Shown in pieces: positions 18,467-26,286 of a stretch of DNA of 64,000 bases (the stretch's first letter is position 1; each line of letters opens with the position of its first letter). Under the pieces are notes generated by a model. That model was not told the origin of the DNA. It saw only the letters and a program-made list of their open reading frames with translations, and ran no database searches. The translations under genes were made by a program, and so were the position numbers. This DNA is from JANNBN01 sp031430595 (GTDB lineage Bacteria; Actinomycetota; Acidimicrobiia; Acidimicrobiales; JANYDT01), in the NCBI GenBank assembly GCA_031430595.1, contig JANPBU010000040.1, positions 1 through 64,000 on the forward strand. The letters are read 5' to 3'.

Positions 18467-19036
18467 CTACAACCGCCATCCGGTAATGAGTTGGTCACTA
18501 TCGAGGTATGCCGGCCCATTAACGGGCCCGAGAACCTCCTGTAAAACCTCGTGAACCGCTGCGCCCCCGGGGGTGAGAAAGTCATGGGCAATTTGCACCC
18601 AATGGCACGACAGTACAAACCCTCCTTCCGAAACAGAATCGAGGGCCTTCTCGGCGACTTCGACGATGTCTCCTTCGGACAGGTAATACAGGAAATCGGA
18701 AAGCACAATAAGGTCAAACTGACCATCGGGCCAATCTTCAGGCACGGACCTGTGCGAAACTTCTACATTAGCGATACCTCGGAGCCTGCTTCGTGAAGCT
18801 CGAACCGCTTCACCTGAACCATCCCAGGCCAGCACTTCAACAGCCCGGGAAGCAAGAAGAGACGTAAACACGGCGTTCGCACACCCCGGTTCAAAAACAC
18901 GTTCGTATACGGGCATATCAAGCATTGCGAGTAACAGGCTGTGTCTCCGCTGCTCACTCCAAACCGACGCATAACCCCACGGGTCATCGTTAGTTTGGAA
19001 GAGCAAATCGAAATGCTGCTCTTGGCCAATCAGCAT
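18467..19036 (-). CDS. NodS-like SAM-dependent methyltransferase
   Basis: A 189-residue class-I methyltransferase. It starts MLIGQEQHFDLLFQTNDDPW, followed by GYASVWSEQRRHSLLLAM, as in NodS-type enzymes. The SAM-binding loop is VFEPGCANAVFTSLLA (normally E-x-G-C-x-x-G) and motif II/III is FDLIVLSDFLYYLSEGD. The family commonly accompanies PIG-L deacetylases and GT2 glycosyltransferases. ATG 19036 is preferred over 19096 because the longer version would overlap the upstream lipoprotein gene. Confidence 0.8.
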   Translation of the reverse strand: MLIGQEQHFDLLFQTNDDPWGYASVWSEQRRHSLLLAMLDMPVYERVFEPGCANAVFTSLLASRAVEVLAWDGSGEAVRASRSRLRGIANVEVSHRSVPEDWPDGQFDLIVLSDFLYYLSEGDIVEVAEKALDSVSEGGFVLSCHWVQIAHDFLTPGGAAVHEVLQEVLGPVNGPAYLDSDQLITGWRL

Positions 19037-19058
19037 CAGGGTCGACGGATCAACGCCG

Positions 19059-19376
19059 TTAGCCCGCCACGGTTGTAACGACGGAACCCGGCGCAACAGT
19101 TTCTGTTGGCGCTGCCGTTTCTGTAGGAGCGACGGTCTCAGTTGGTGTCGAAGTTACGCTTGGAAGAGTCGTATCGGTCGCCCCGACCGTGGTGACCGTG
19201 GTGTCGGCGGGGGCGAGAGTAGTTTCACCCGAGCCAACTGCGGTATCTAGTGGTGTCGTGGTGTCAGTTGAGCTGTCAGACCCACATGCCCCGAGCAGTG
19301 CGGCGAATCCGAGAGCAAGCGCAGCAGAGACAGTGGCGAACTTCGCACTTGATGATTTGCGATTGATTGTTGACAT
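19059..19376 (-). CDS. Small Thr/Pro-rich lipoprotein
   Basis: A 105-residue protein with a signal peptide and lipobox (GFAALLGAC, Cys31). About 70 residues of low-complexity Thr/Ala/Pro/Val follow, including three consecutive APTET-type repeats. There is no globular domain, so it looks like a surface-tethered spacer lipoprotein. It lies 22 bp upstream of the methyltransferase gene on the same strand. Confidence 0.65.
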   Translation of the reverse strand: MSTINRKSSSAKFATVSAALALGFAALLGACGSDSSTDTTTPLDTAVGSGETTLAPADTTVTTVGATDTTLPSVTSTPTETVAPTETAAPTETVAPGSVVTTVAG

Positions 19377-19538
19377 AGTTTTCTCCAGTGGTGTTTAAGG
19401 AAACCATCGCATACCCCGCTTTGTTTGTTGTCAAACAACGAAACCAACATTTGGCGATAAAGGTGTGTTTACTTATGACCGAAGGCGGGTATGGGTTCTT
19501 CGTCGCAGCACAGGCTGCTTAAGATCGAAGGAATTGAA

Positions 19539-19835
19539 ATGAATGAATCGCCTCAAGCTGCCCCTCCTGATGATGAAGAAGCTGTGCTTCACGAAAGTGG
19601 TACCCATCACGGCGAATCTCACGAGCCAGGAGACGCGGGCATGCAAAAAAGCGGAATAGTCACGACCCGTGAAGCCGACGAAAAGATCCGTAAACAAGAC
19701 GGCACCCTGCCGGAACCACACGAACTTCGATCGGAAGATGAAATGCGCCGAACTAAAGCCAACTACGACGCTTCAACAAATTCCGGGGTCAGCATCGAAG
19801 GTGAGGGTCACATCCCAGATGCAGGGGAAGCATAA
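19539..19835 (+). CDS. Small acidic hydrophilic protein, unknown
   Basis: A 98-residue protein with no hydrophobic segments, rich in Glu, Asp, His and Gly (for example DDEEAVLHESGTHHGESHEP) and ending in GEGHIPDAGEA. ATG 19539 has a GAAGGA ribosome-binding site. Its composition resembles stress-induced hydrophilic proteins, but no family was recognised. Its 3' end overlaps the convergent whiB gene by 28 bp. Confidence 0.55.
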   Translation: MNESPQAAPPDDEEAVLHESGTHHGESHEPGDAGMQKSGIVTTREADEKIRKQDGTLPEPHELRSEDEMRRTKANYDASTNSGVSIEGEGHIPDAGEA

Positions 19836-20194
19836 GGTGGGGCGGAAACCGCCACCCGCCGAATAACTTTCTGTCGTGCACGCCGTATGCGCCGGCGTTC
19901 GGCTTCCGACGTTCCACCCCAGACACCCTCAGTTTGCCCGGTCTTGAGGGCAAATTCGAGGCAGTGGTCTCTCACTGGACACATGCGACAAACCGCCTTT
20001 GCTGTATCAACCTCTTCTCCGAAGGTGTTCGACTCCGCGACTGGAAAAAAGAGGGCAACCGCAAGCGAAAGGCATTCTGCCTCGTCGCGCCATGACTGGT
20101 CATCCCAACGTTGAGTTTTTGCTGAGCCGGCGGGGAGCATCTTCGACAGGCGGGTCCAGATACTGCCTTCCTCGACACGATCATTCATATTCAT
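19808..20194 (-). CDS. WhiB-family iron-sulfur transcriptional regulator
   Basis: A 128-residue protein with the four WhiB cysteines (C41, C69, C72 and C78 in CRMCPVRDHC) that ligate a [4Fe-4S] cluster. The beta-turn GVWGGTSEAERRRIRRARQ is the actinobacterial WhiB signature with a basic DNA-contacting tail. WhiB proteins act with sigma factors in redox and developmental responses. This regulator sits in the middle of the stress-gene stretch and is divergent from the next small-protein gene, so it could control the neighbourhood; that is inference. Confidence 0.93.
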   Translation of the reverse strand: MNMNDRVEEGSIWTRLSKMLPAGSAKTQRWDDQSWRDEAECLSLAVALFFPVAESNTFGEEVDTAKAVCRMCPVRDHCLEFALKTGQTEGVWGGTSEAERRRIRRARQKVIRRVAVSAPPYASPASGM

Positions 20195-20275
20195 ATGGCC
20201 TGTTTACCCAGCTCACACCAAACCCAAACCAAAACCCACGTTTGAATTTCATCTGCTACGGGTAAGGCGTCAATT

Positions 20276-20491
20276 ATGACCAACCAACGCGAATCCGACC
20301 AAACCGAATCGAACAACTCCATTGCCGACAGGAAACCAAAAGTACCTGGTCGCGACGATGAGGGGTACGCAGATGAAGACACCGTGCTTGCTCGCATTAA
20401 CGACCCCTCCGCCCAGCACCCAGGCACTGAAGAAGCATCTAGCAACGACAACAAAACTGATGACACGGTACTTGCACATATAAATGAATAG
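20276..20491 (+). CDS. Small hydrophilic protein with duplicated DTVLAxIN motif
   Basis: A 71-residue very polar protein with two copies of a nine-residue motif: DTVLARIND (about 35-43) and DTVLAHINE at the very C-terminus. There is no membrane segment. The repeated motif suggests a short binding element. ATG 20276 lies 81 bp from the divergent whiB start. No family was recognised. Confidence 0.5.
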   Translation: MTNQRESDQTESNNSIADRKPKVPGRDDEGYADEDTVLARINDPSAQHPGTEEASSNDNKTDDTVLAHINE

Positions 20492-20575
20492 TGCCCCGCA
20501 TATCGATTTGTCGTGTTTCGAACAACGCAGCAGCGGGTAACGAAAAACTCAAGCGTCGAGACCAAGGAGACCCAC

Positions 20576-20993
20576 ATGGCGAACAAATCGAAGGCTGCTT
20601 GCATCCAAACTCTCGAAAGCCGCCGAAAAGGCTAGAGCGACGTGCATGCTCATTGCCCCCAAACGGAACATCGTCGTTGGCGGTCAGCGCGTCACGGTCG
20701 ACGGACAGCTCGCAGGCACACCCTCGTGCCTATTCGACGCCGTTGCAATCATTGTGACCGAGAAGTCGGGGAAAGCGCTGGCCCTCGATAGCTCTGCGAT
20801 TCAGTTCGTTCAAGATGCGTTCGGTCACTTAAAGGCCATTGGAACTTCGCCGAGGGCTCAGAGTCTGTTGCTTCGCGCCGGGGTCGCACAAGACCCAGGT
20901 ACCACCGCTATTGACGGCGAATTCGACGCGTTTCTTATGGCGGCTGCAGAGCGCCAATGGGACCGCGAAACGTCAGTTCGTATGCTTGCATAA
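20576..20993 (+). pseudogene. Catalase (KatE-type) C-terminal domain remnant, frameshifted
   Basis: From about 20607 the frame ending at 20993 reads a clear match to the flavodoxin/GATase-like C-terminal domain of large-subunit catalases (KLSKAAEKARATCMLIAPKR, LAGTPSCLFDAVAIIV, IQFVQDAFGHLKAIG, ERQWDRETSVR). The catalytic haem domain is absent. ATG 20576 with an AAGGAG site starts MANKSK in another frame; removing one A near 20590 would join it to the domain. So this is either a stand-alone domain with an indel or a leftover of katE. Confidence 0.65.
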
Positions 20994-21037
20994 CACAATC
21001 TGTTTCCACGCCAACACCTATTAGAGAGAGCGACAAC

Positions 21038-21442
21038 ATGCTTATGAATAGCAACCCAACAACTACTGAAAACAACGATGACGAGAACAATGCCGAATCG
21101 TTCGACGAAGATCTACTGGTCGAGGAAGGTGATGACGATACCGACGTATCCGGGCAGTTCCCTGCCGATCACTACCACGGCGTCAACGACCGCGCCGTTA
21201 CCCAACGTGGTGAAGCCACGGATGAATCTTTGGAAGAACGCGTCGCTCAAGAAGAAGCCGACCCGGTGGTCGACGAACTCAACCGCAACGCTCGGGCCGA
21301 GGAGTCAGAGGAGGCCGCCTACGCCTCGCGAAGCCAGAGCAACGAAAAAGCCTCAATCGACTCGCAGTTGGCTGACATCGACGACAACCTGCTCGACGGT
21401 GAAGAACTTGTTCCAACAGATGACCGCACGGAAGGTACCTAG
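21038..21442 (+). CDS. Acidic DUF5709-like protein
   Basis: A 134-residue strongly acidic protein. The central segment (HGVNDRAVTQRGEATDESLEERVAQEEADP) resembles the DUF5709 core of actinobacteria, in which a W/V-G-T-x-x-E region is followed by GESLDQRLAEEEPD. The remainder is Asn/Asp/Glu-rich and probably disordered. The function is unknown. The start is ATG 21038 after a purine-rich AGAGAGAG. Confidence 0.55.
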   Translation: MLMNSNPTTTENNDDENNAESFDEDLLVEEGDDDTDVSGQFPADHYHGVNDRAVTQRGEATDESLEERVAQEEADPVVDELNRNARAEESEEAAYASRSQSNEKASIDSQLADIDDNLLDGEELVPTDDRTEGT

Positions 21443-21495
21443 TAAATGGGCTTGACCGCAATGCTGCCAGCCACCTTTGGCCCCGAGGCAACGAA

Positions 21496-22059
21496 ATGAA
21501 GAAGTCGGTAATACGCCGGATCGAGCATTCGACTCGCGGCGAAGCCGCCATCGACGGAATTCAAAAAGTGGCAACCAAAGTGATTGACCGAAAGCCGTTG
21601 CCGACGCTGCTGAGCGGCAAACTCATTGGTCACCCTGCGCACCCCTTAGCGGTTCAAATTCCATCGGGTCTCTGGCTCAGCGCCGTTGCACTGGACCTCT
21701 TAGGGCATCGCAGCGGACGACGCACCGCCAAGCGATTGATTGGAATGGGAATCGCCTCAAGTCTTCCGGCAATTCTTACCGGCCTTGCAGAATGGATTCA
21801 CACCCGCGACGCAGAGAGGCGAGTGGGAGCGATTCACGCCGTCGGAAACATGGCGGCAATTGTCGCTATGGGCTTCTCCTGGAAAGCACGCATAGCAAAT
21901 GACTCGAAAGGCAAGGCCAGTGCGTTGTTTGCATTGGCGTTCCTTGGTGCCAGCGGATGGCTAGGCGGACACCTCGTTTACGCGCGCGGGGTGGGGGTCG
22001 ACACGACGCCGTTTCAGCCGGTTCCATCTGACTGGACCGATATTGAAGATCGCAATTAG
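21496..22059 (+). CDS. DUF2231 membrane protein
   Basis: A 187-residue protein with the DUF2231 signature LIGHPAHPLAVQIPSGLWLSA and four membrane helices; ASGWLGGHLVYARGVGV near the end is typical. Many actinobacterial relatives are followed by, or fused to, a Rieske [2Fe-2S] domain, as seen here with zero intergenic bases. The family may be a haem- or quinone-linked membrane anchor, but the role is not established. Confidence 0.88.
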   Translation: MKKSVIRRIEHSTRGEAAIDGIQKVATKVIDRKPLPTLLSGKLIGHPAHPLAVQIPSGLWLSAVALDLLGHRSGRRTAKRLIGMGIASSLPAILTGLAEWIHTRDAERRVGAIHAVGNMAAIVAMGFSWKARIANDSKGKASALFALAFLGASGWLGGHLVYARGVGVDTTPFQPVPSDWTDIEDRN

Positions 22060-22461
22060 GTGCAGCCTGGCATCTTGACCGCAGCGAGCGTCAACGGCGT
22101 CAAAGTGGTACTCACCGAGGCGTTCGCAAGCAGTGGTTGCCCCGACGGAACAGTTCTCGCGATGTCGTCACGGTGCACCCATCGCTGCGGTCCTTTGGAT
22201 GAGGGGGAAATCAGAAGCGGATGTGTTTCGTGTCCGTGGCACGGAAGCCTGTTCGACGCGATCACCGGCCAGGTGCGAAGAGGGCCAGCTTCGATTGGTC
22301 AGTTAGCGTATGAAACCCGAACCATCAATGACCGGGTTGAGATTAAGGGAGAAGACCCCGAGCGGCCTGCGCAAATCAGTGGTGTAAATCCGACAAGAGA
22401 GATACACGTCACCGTTCACCAGACAACACAAACCATCAAACACAAAGGAAGCTATATTTGA
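22060..22461 (+). CDS. Rieske [2Fe-2S] domain protein
   Basis: A 133-residue protein starting at GTG 22060 immediately after the DUF2231 stop. Rieske box I is C39-T-H41-R-C43-G-P-L and box II is C58-P-W-H61-G. Box I normally reads CxHxG, so Cys43 replaces a glycine. A Rieske fold is followed by about 40 residues with no family similarity (from NPTREIH), which may be out-of-frame readthrough. It probably transfers electrons with the DUF2231 partner at the membrane. Confidence 0.82.
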   Translation: MQPGILTAASVNGVKVVLTEAFASSGCPDGTVLAMSSRCTHRCGPLDEGEIRSGCVSCPWHGSLFDAITGQVRRGPASIGQLAYETRTINDRVEIKGEDPERPAQISGVNPTREIHVTVHQTTQTIKHKGSYI

Positions 22462-22480
22462 AGCGCTCGGCGAGCGAGCC

Positions 22481-22960
22481 ATGAAATCGAAGGCAACCAT
22501 CGTGCAGGACGTTGTTAAGGCACTTTCGGTACATGCGTCGATTGAAGAACAACTCTTCTACCCCGCTATTCGCCAGCGCCTACCACAAAGCGTAAACCTG
22601 GTTCTAGAAGCGCTCGAAGAACATCACGTGATGAAATGCACGCTTTCAGAGTTGGCCGAAATGAGCCCAGATCAGCCACGCTTCGCTGCCAAAGTTTCCG
22701 TGTTAATCGATACCGTGCGCCGACACGTCAAAGATGAAGAAAAGCTGCTGTTTCCAGCGGTGCGCAAAGAGTTCTCAAAAACGGAACTCACCGATCTAGG
22801 TTACGCGTTGGTACAAGTAAAACAGTCGGCACCAACACGACCACATCCTGGTTCACCTGATGAGCCTCCGGCAAACGCAATGGCAGCAATGACCATGAAA
22901 CCCCTCGATGCCGTGAAAGAGGTCGCCGACAGTATGCGAAAGCAGTTGAAGGCCCTCTAG
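22481..22960 (+). CDS. Hemerythrin (HHE) domain protein, N-terminus uncertain
   Basis: A protein of at least 159 residues with HHE helices IVQDVVKALSVHASIEEQLF, LEALEEHHVMKCTL and RRHVKDEEKLLFPAVRKEF, then a Pro-rich linker and a terminal helix. The first family helix, with its leading histidine, is missing. In-frame codons just upstream read FEALGERA, joined to the ATG. A likely preceding helix (NHQTQRKLY) sits in another frame at about 22434-22460, one base off at a TTT run. The gene may therefore be frameshifted at its 5' end. Confidence 0.75.
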   Translation: MKSKATIVQDVVKALSVHASIEEQLFYPAIRQRLPQSVNLVLEALEEHHVMKCTLSELAEMSPDQPRFAAKVSVLIDTVRRHVKDEEKLLFPAVRKEFSKTELTDLGYALVQVKQSAPTRPHPGSPDEPPANAMAAMTMKPLDAVKEVADSMRKQLKAL

Positions 22961-22990
22961 TCACGAGAAGCACCTACCTTGACCTACAAC

Positions 22991-23019
22991 GGCTGTAAGA
23001 ACATTGCGTTCTTACAGCC
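22991..23019. terminator. Hairpin: 12-bp perfect stem, 5-base loop
   Basis: GGCTGTAAGAAC (22991-23002) pairs exactly with 23008-23019 around ATTGC. It lies 31 bp after the hemerythrin stop and 15 bp after the stop of the opposing 47-residue frame. It suits a bidirectional terminator, although neither side has a strong T-run. Confidence 0.6.
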
Positions 23020-23034
23020 GAAAGCGACAATCGT

Positions 23035-23178
23035 CTAGGCCATTGCGTGTTGGTTGAGAAACTCAACAACAACTTGGTTGAACTCATCGGCATTGGCCAA
23101 ATCGTCGGTGAGGCTTTCATAGTCATAGCCATCAGAGGGTTTTGTGGCCCCTGATGTATATGACTTTGTTAGTGGCAT
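23035..23178 (-). CDS. Small 47-residue protein, unknown
   Basis: A short minus-strand frame from ATG 23176-23178 to TAG 23035-23037 with GGGGTGAG just upstream. It encodes a polar N-terminal half (MPLTKSYTSGATKPSDGYDY) and an amphipathic helix (LANADEFNQVVVEFLNQ). The coherent helix, the ribosome-binding site and the terminator-like hairpin immediately downstream support a real gene. No family was recognised. It could instead be the 3' end of a decayed larger gene, since 23179-23466 is also open in a nearby frame. Confidence 0.4.
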   Translation of the reverse strand: MPLTKSYTSGATKPSDGYDYESLTDDLANADEFNQVVVEFLNQHAMA

Positions 23179-23609
23179 AGCTCACCCCACGTTCCGTAAC
23201 TCACCCACCGGTTGTCGGCGATCTAGCGGTTCACGACCCGCTTGGACCGTTCGTCCAAACACCAAGTCAAAATCGGTGAATACGCAGGTGCCAGTATTTT
23301 CACTGAAGTCGACCGAGGTCACGAAGGTCGCGATCACCATGACATTGACCGAGTGCCATTCGAAGCTCGGTGACCGCCTGCACCCAACTGGCATCGAAGG
23401 CCAAAGGTGCCGGACCGGCCTCGCCCTCGAGATCGCGAAGGATTTGTTCAGACGAAGTGGCCACAAGGTCTCGAACCGTCAAAGCCAGTTCTTGGTGATC
23501 ACCATGAGGTTGCCGATCGATAATCACGCCGGCTTGTTTTAGAACGGCCGAGTTGCTCCATACCAGGGCGGCCGCCCGGCCGGCACGAATAAGTGCAACG
23601 TCGTCATCC
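23179..23609 (-). other. Disrupted coding-like stretch downstream of the glycosyltransferase
   Basis: No single convincing gene covers this interval. Minus-strand pieces look protein-like in different frames: a 23300-23734 frame containing DVALIRAGRAAALVWSNSAV and a helix-like TVRDLVATSSEQILRDLEG, and a 23182-23466 frame containing SVDFSENTGTCVFTDFDLVF. The first would fit the C-terminal third of a GT2 enzyme. The pattern suggests frameshift decay of the 3' end of the neighbouring glycosyltransferase gene. Confidence 0.35.
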
Positions 23610-24251
23610 CTACGGCCGGGATGTTGGCACCTTTGCATGACTGGTCGGTGATGCCAGCCCAACAGGCCGCCACGCCAATTGCACCGACCCAGAAACCTGG
23701 CCGAGCCGCATAAAATTGATACGTGCAAATACAATCGGCCGGAGCAATCTGAACATTCGAAAAATGAACACTATGCCATATGAGCGATCGAACTGTCTTT
23801 TCACGCCGACCGCAAGGTCACCAAAATCGTCGAATGAATCAATGTCTACGACTCCAGCGATGGCGTGGACCCCCCTATCAGCCAACCTCAGCTGTTGCTC
23901 TATCCAATAGGTGGGGACGCAACTGTCAGCATCAGTGTTAGCCAGCCACACACGATGATTTGGGTGTAGTTGCGAGAGCTGACGCAATACCATTTTCGCT
24001 CCGAGAGCACGGGAGGCTCCGGCATTACTTCTCGTCGATTCGACAACTTCGCCTTGATCACCCAACACCGACCGGGCGATCGCGACCGTTTGATCAGAAC
24101 ATGTGTCGGCCACGACCACGATCCAAATTGGTCCGTCATGAGTTACTTCGAGAAGTGACTCCAAACATCGTCGAATAAGAAGTTCTTCGTTATGAGCCTG
24201 CACCACAATCCCAATGGCCCAAGTGCGGACAGCGTCTTTTGATGTGTGCAT
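23610..24251 (-). CDS. Family 2 glycosyltransferase, probably C-terminally disrupted
   Basis: The N-terminal 170 residues are a clear GT2 GT-A fold: GIVVQAHNEELLIRRCLESL, VVADTCSDQTVAIARSVLGD, the DxD-equivalent WLANTDADSCVPTYWIEQQL and HAIAGVVDID. The last 45 residues are not family-like and end in VPTSRP, while coding-like sequence continues in another frame to about 23300. The relative set PIG-L deacetylase, NodS-like methyltransferase and GT2 suggests a shared glycoconjugate pathway. ATG 24251 was chosen; GTG 24260 is also possible. Confidence 0.72.
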   Translation of the reverse strand: MHTSKDAVRTWAIGIVVQAHNEELLIRRCLESLLEVTHDGPIWIVVVADTCSDQTVAIARSVLGDQGEVVESTRSNAGASRALGAKMVLRQLSQLHPNHRVWLANTDADSCVPTYWIEQQLRLADRGVHAIAGVVDIDSFDDFGDLAVGVKRQFDRSYGIVFIFRMFRLLRPIVFARINFMRLGQVSGSVQLAWRPVGLASPTSHAKVPTSRP

Positions 24252-24340
24252 GCCTCGCACTACCCGCCTGATCGATTAGTCAAACCGAATTACTCCAAGA
24301 ACCTCAAACGGCAGGAAACCGCATTTAGTAGGTATACACA

Positions 24341-25291
24341 TTACCCAGCAGGTGATTCACGCAGTACGTCGAGAAGGGTGTTCACTGAGGTCGTAGCCAC
24401 GCATACGGATGTGTCAGCAGCACCGTAGTACAGCCTCAGTTCGCCGCTCGGCCTCACGGTGGCGCCGCAAGGGAACACGACGTTCGGAACATCGCCGATG
24501 CGCTCATATTGTGCCTCTGGGCTCATCAACCAGTGCGAAGTACGACGCAAAACGGTACTGGGATTCTCGAGGTCGAGTAGCGCAGCACCCACTCGATAAA
24601 TCGGGCCGGAAACGCTTTCTTTTACCCCGTGGTAGATGACGAGCCAACCTTCTTCGGTTTCGATTGGCGGCGGGCCGATACCGATGCGTACCGCATCCCA
24701 CCACGCACCCGCGCGACAGTTCATCACTGGTTCGGGAGACCGCCAACTCACAAGGTCTGCCGATCGCGAAAGCCATACGTCAGCTGTACGACCGGTTACC
24801 GTTACCGGCCGGTGCAACAACACCCAGTTTCCGTTGATTCGTCTAGGGAAGAGCGAAGCATTTTTGTCTTCGGGCGGCATCACAATACCGATGTGTTCGA
24901 ACTGATCAAAGTCTTGCGTCAAGGCCAAGTGAACTGCTGGACCAGAGGGCCCGTACGCGGTGCAGGTCACTACAAACCGGTCGAGTTCGTCGACCCAGAC
25001 AGTGCGCGCGTCTTCGAACCCCCACGCCGAATTGTGATCTCCCTCAATCGGGCTCATCGCAGGTGCAGGTGCGATTTGCCAATCAGTAAATCCGTCAACC
25101 GAACGGGCCACATGAAGGTGCGACAAACCGCAGCGATCTTCGACCCGAACTAACAGGACTGTGGTGTCGCCCACTAAGGCTGCTGAGGGATTGAACGCAA
25201 CATTGACGAGTTCGGGCCACCGATCGCTGGTCAGAATTGGATTGTTGGGATGCCTAGAAAAGACCGTACCGTGTGACCCGTAGCCCGTCAC
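24341..25291 (-). CDS. GH130 family glycosidase/phosphorylase
   Basis: A 316-residue five-bladed beta-propeller-type protein with family GH130 features: NPILTSDRW at the N-terminus, VAFNPSAALVGDTTVLLVRV, the catalytic-loop-like WGFEDARTVWVDE, and NASLFPRRINGNWVLLHRP, WWDAVRIGIG and WLVIYHGV. The family cleaves or phosphorolyses beta-mannosides; which applies cannot be decided here. It starts GTG 25291, overlapping the upstream small gene by four bases. No signal peptide is visible, so it is probably cytoplasmic. Confidence 0.88.
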   Translation of the reverse strand: MTGYGSHGTVFSRHPNNPILTSDRWPELVNVAFNPSAALVGDTTVLLVRVEDRCGLSHLHVARSVDGFTDWQIAPAPAMSPIEGDHNSAWGFEDARTVWVDELDRFVVTCTAYGPSGPAVHLALTQDFDQFEHIGIVMPPEDKNASLFPRRINGNWVLLHRPVTVTGRTADVWLSRSADLVSWRSPEPVMNCRAGAWWDAVRIGIGPPPIETEEGWLVIYHGVKESVSGPIYRVGAALLDLENPSTVLRRTSHWLMSPEAQYERIGDVPNVVFPCGATVRPSGELRLYYGAADTSVCVATTSVNTLLDVLRESPAG

Positions 25292-25518
25292 GCAGCGAGC
25301 CGATCCAGGGCGCTTCGTAGGGTCGTAGCCTTGTCTCGTAGCGCATTACGTAGGTCAGGATGAAGTGGAGCGACGGCAGCAAAACACGCAACATGAAAAC
25401 GCCCGTCACACAGCCGAGTCACCGTCACGTCGTAGTTCGGATTTCCATCGAACGCCTTCCAGGTTTCAGCCTCAGGAAGTTTGTCCAACGTAACGCTTGA
25501 TCGAACACCAGTACACAT
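25288..25518 (-). CDS. Small conserved-looking protein coupled to GH130
   Basis: A 76-residue soluble protein with an alternating strand-like core (NYDVTVTRLCDGRFHVACFA) and a C-terminal helix (PDLRNALRDKATTLRSALDRL). Its stop overlaps the GH130 start (GTGA), so the two are translated together. No domain family was recognised. Confidence 0.55.
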   Translation of the reverse strand: MCTGVRSSVTLDKLPEAETWKAFDGNPNYDVTVTRLCDGRFHVACFAAVAPLHPDLRNALRDKATTLRSALDRLAA

Positions 25519-25609
25519 GATTCGCTCCTTAGCCGTCAGACCGGGGTTGGTCGACGTTGAAAGCTGCTACCCAACCGAGCCTGCGACGAAACATCATTCA
25601 CACATATTT

Positions 25610-26257
25610 TTAAGAATGAATTCGTGCCTGAACAGTGTCACTCACTTGAGCCGCACGCCCAGCTACCGACGACCCCACCTCGCCGGCCAAGTCAAGACCC
25701 CGCTCCATCAGAGGGCCAGCCACATCGCGCAACTTGTTACTCAACACTCCCGCGCGATCGCCTATCGAATCATGTGAAGCGTGACTCGACAACGACGACC
25801 CAACAGAGTGCAATGACGAAGACGCAGCCCGAGCACTGCGCTTAGCTCGCCAAGTCAGTGAAGGCGAACCATTTCGGTCGGTTGCTGCGAAGAGTAAGCC
25901 ACCAAAGAGCGCGAGGTTTTTGAAGAATTGGGCCTTTTGGACCGCCTTGGCGGCCGGGTCGGTTTCTTCCCAAAACCGGTGACCGGCCAAGGTCGTTGGT
26001 ACCAAACTGATCGCAAGCGCAGTAGACGCAAACCTAGGGAGACGCCCAGTAGATAAGAGCAATCCGGCGACGAGTTGAACACCACCGTTTACCTGCACCA
26101 ACTGAGTCGCCGATGCCGTGAGGCCGATACCTTTTAACTGGGGCGTCAACTTCTGTGCTGCGAGGGTTTTTGACTCAGGGTGCCTCAGGGCGTCGACACC
26201 GCCCGTAAGGAAGATAGGGGCGATGCAGGACCGGGCAAGGGAATGTAGTGGGCTCAT
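25610..26257 (-). CDS. DoxX family membrane protein with long hydrophilic tail
   Basis: A 215-residue protein. The first 130 residues follow the DoxX pattern with four helices (SCIAPIFLTGGVDALRHPES, LVQVNGGVQLVAGLLLSTG, FASTALAISLVPTTLAGHRF, QFFKNLALFGGLLFAATD). The last 85 residues are Ser/Ala-rich with an amphipathic helix and no membrane segment. The TDRNGSPSL-type junction is common in actinobacterial DoxX proteins. It is a possible redox-stress membrane component. Confidence 0.82.
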   Translation of the reverse strand: MSPLHSLARSCIAPIFLTGGVDALRHPESKTLAAQKLTPQLKGIGLTASATQLVQVNGGVQLVAGLLLSTGRLPRFASTALAISLVPTTLAGHRFWEETDPAAKAVQKAQFFKNLALFGGLLFAATDRNGSPSLTWRAKRSARAASSSLHSVGSSLSSHASHDSIGDRAGVLSNKLRDVAGPLMERGLDLAGEVGSSVAGRAAQVSDTVQARIHS

Positions 26258-26286
26258 ATTGGGCCCATACCCCGACTTATCGTGGG

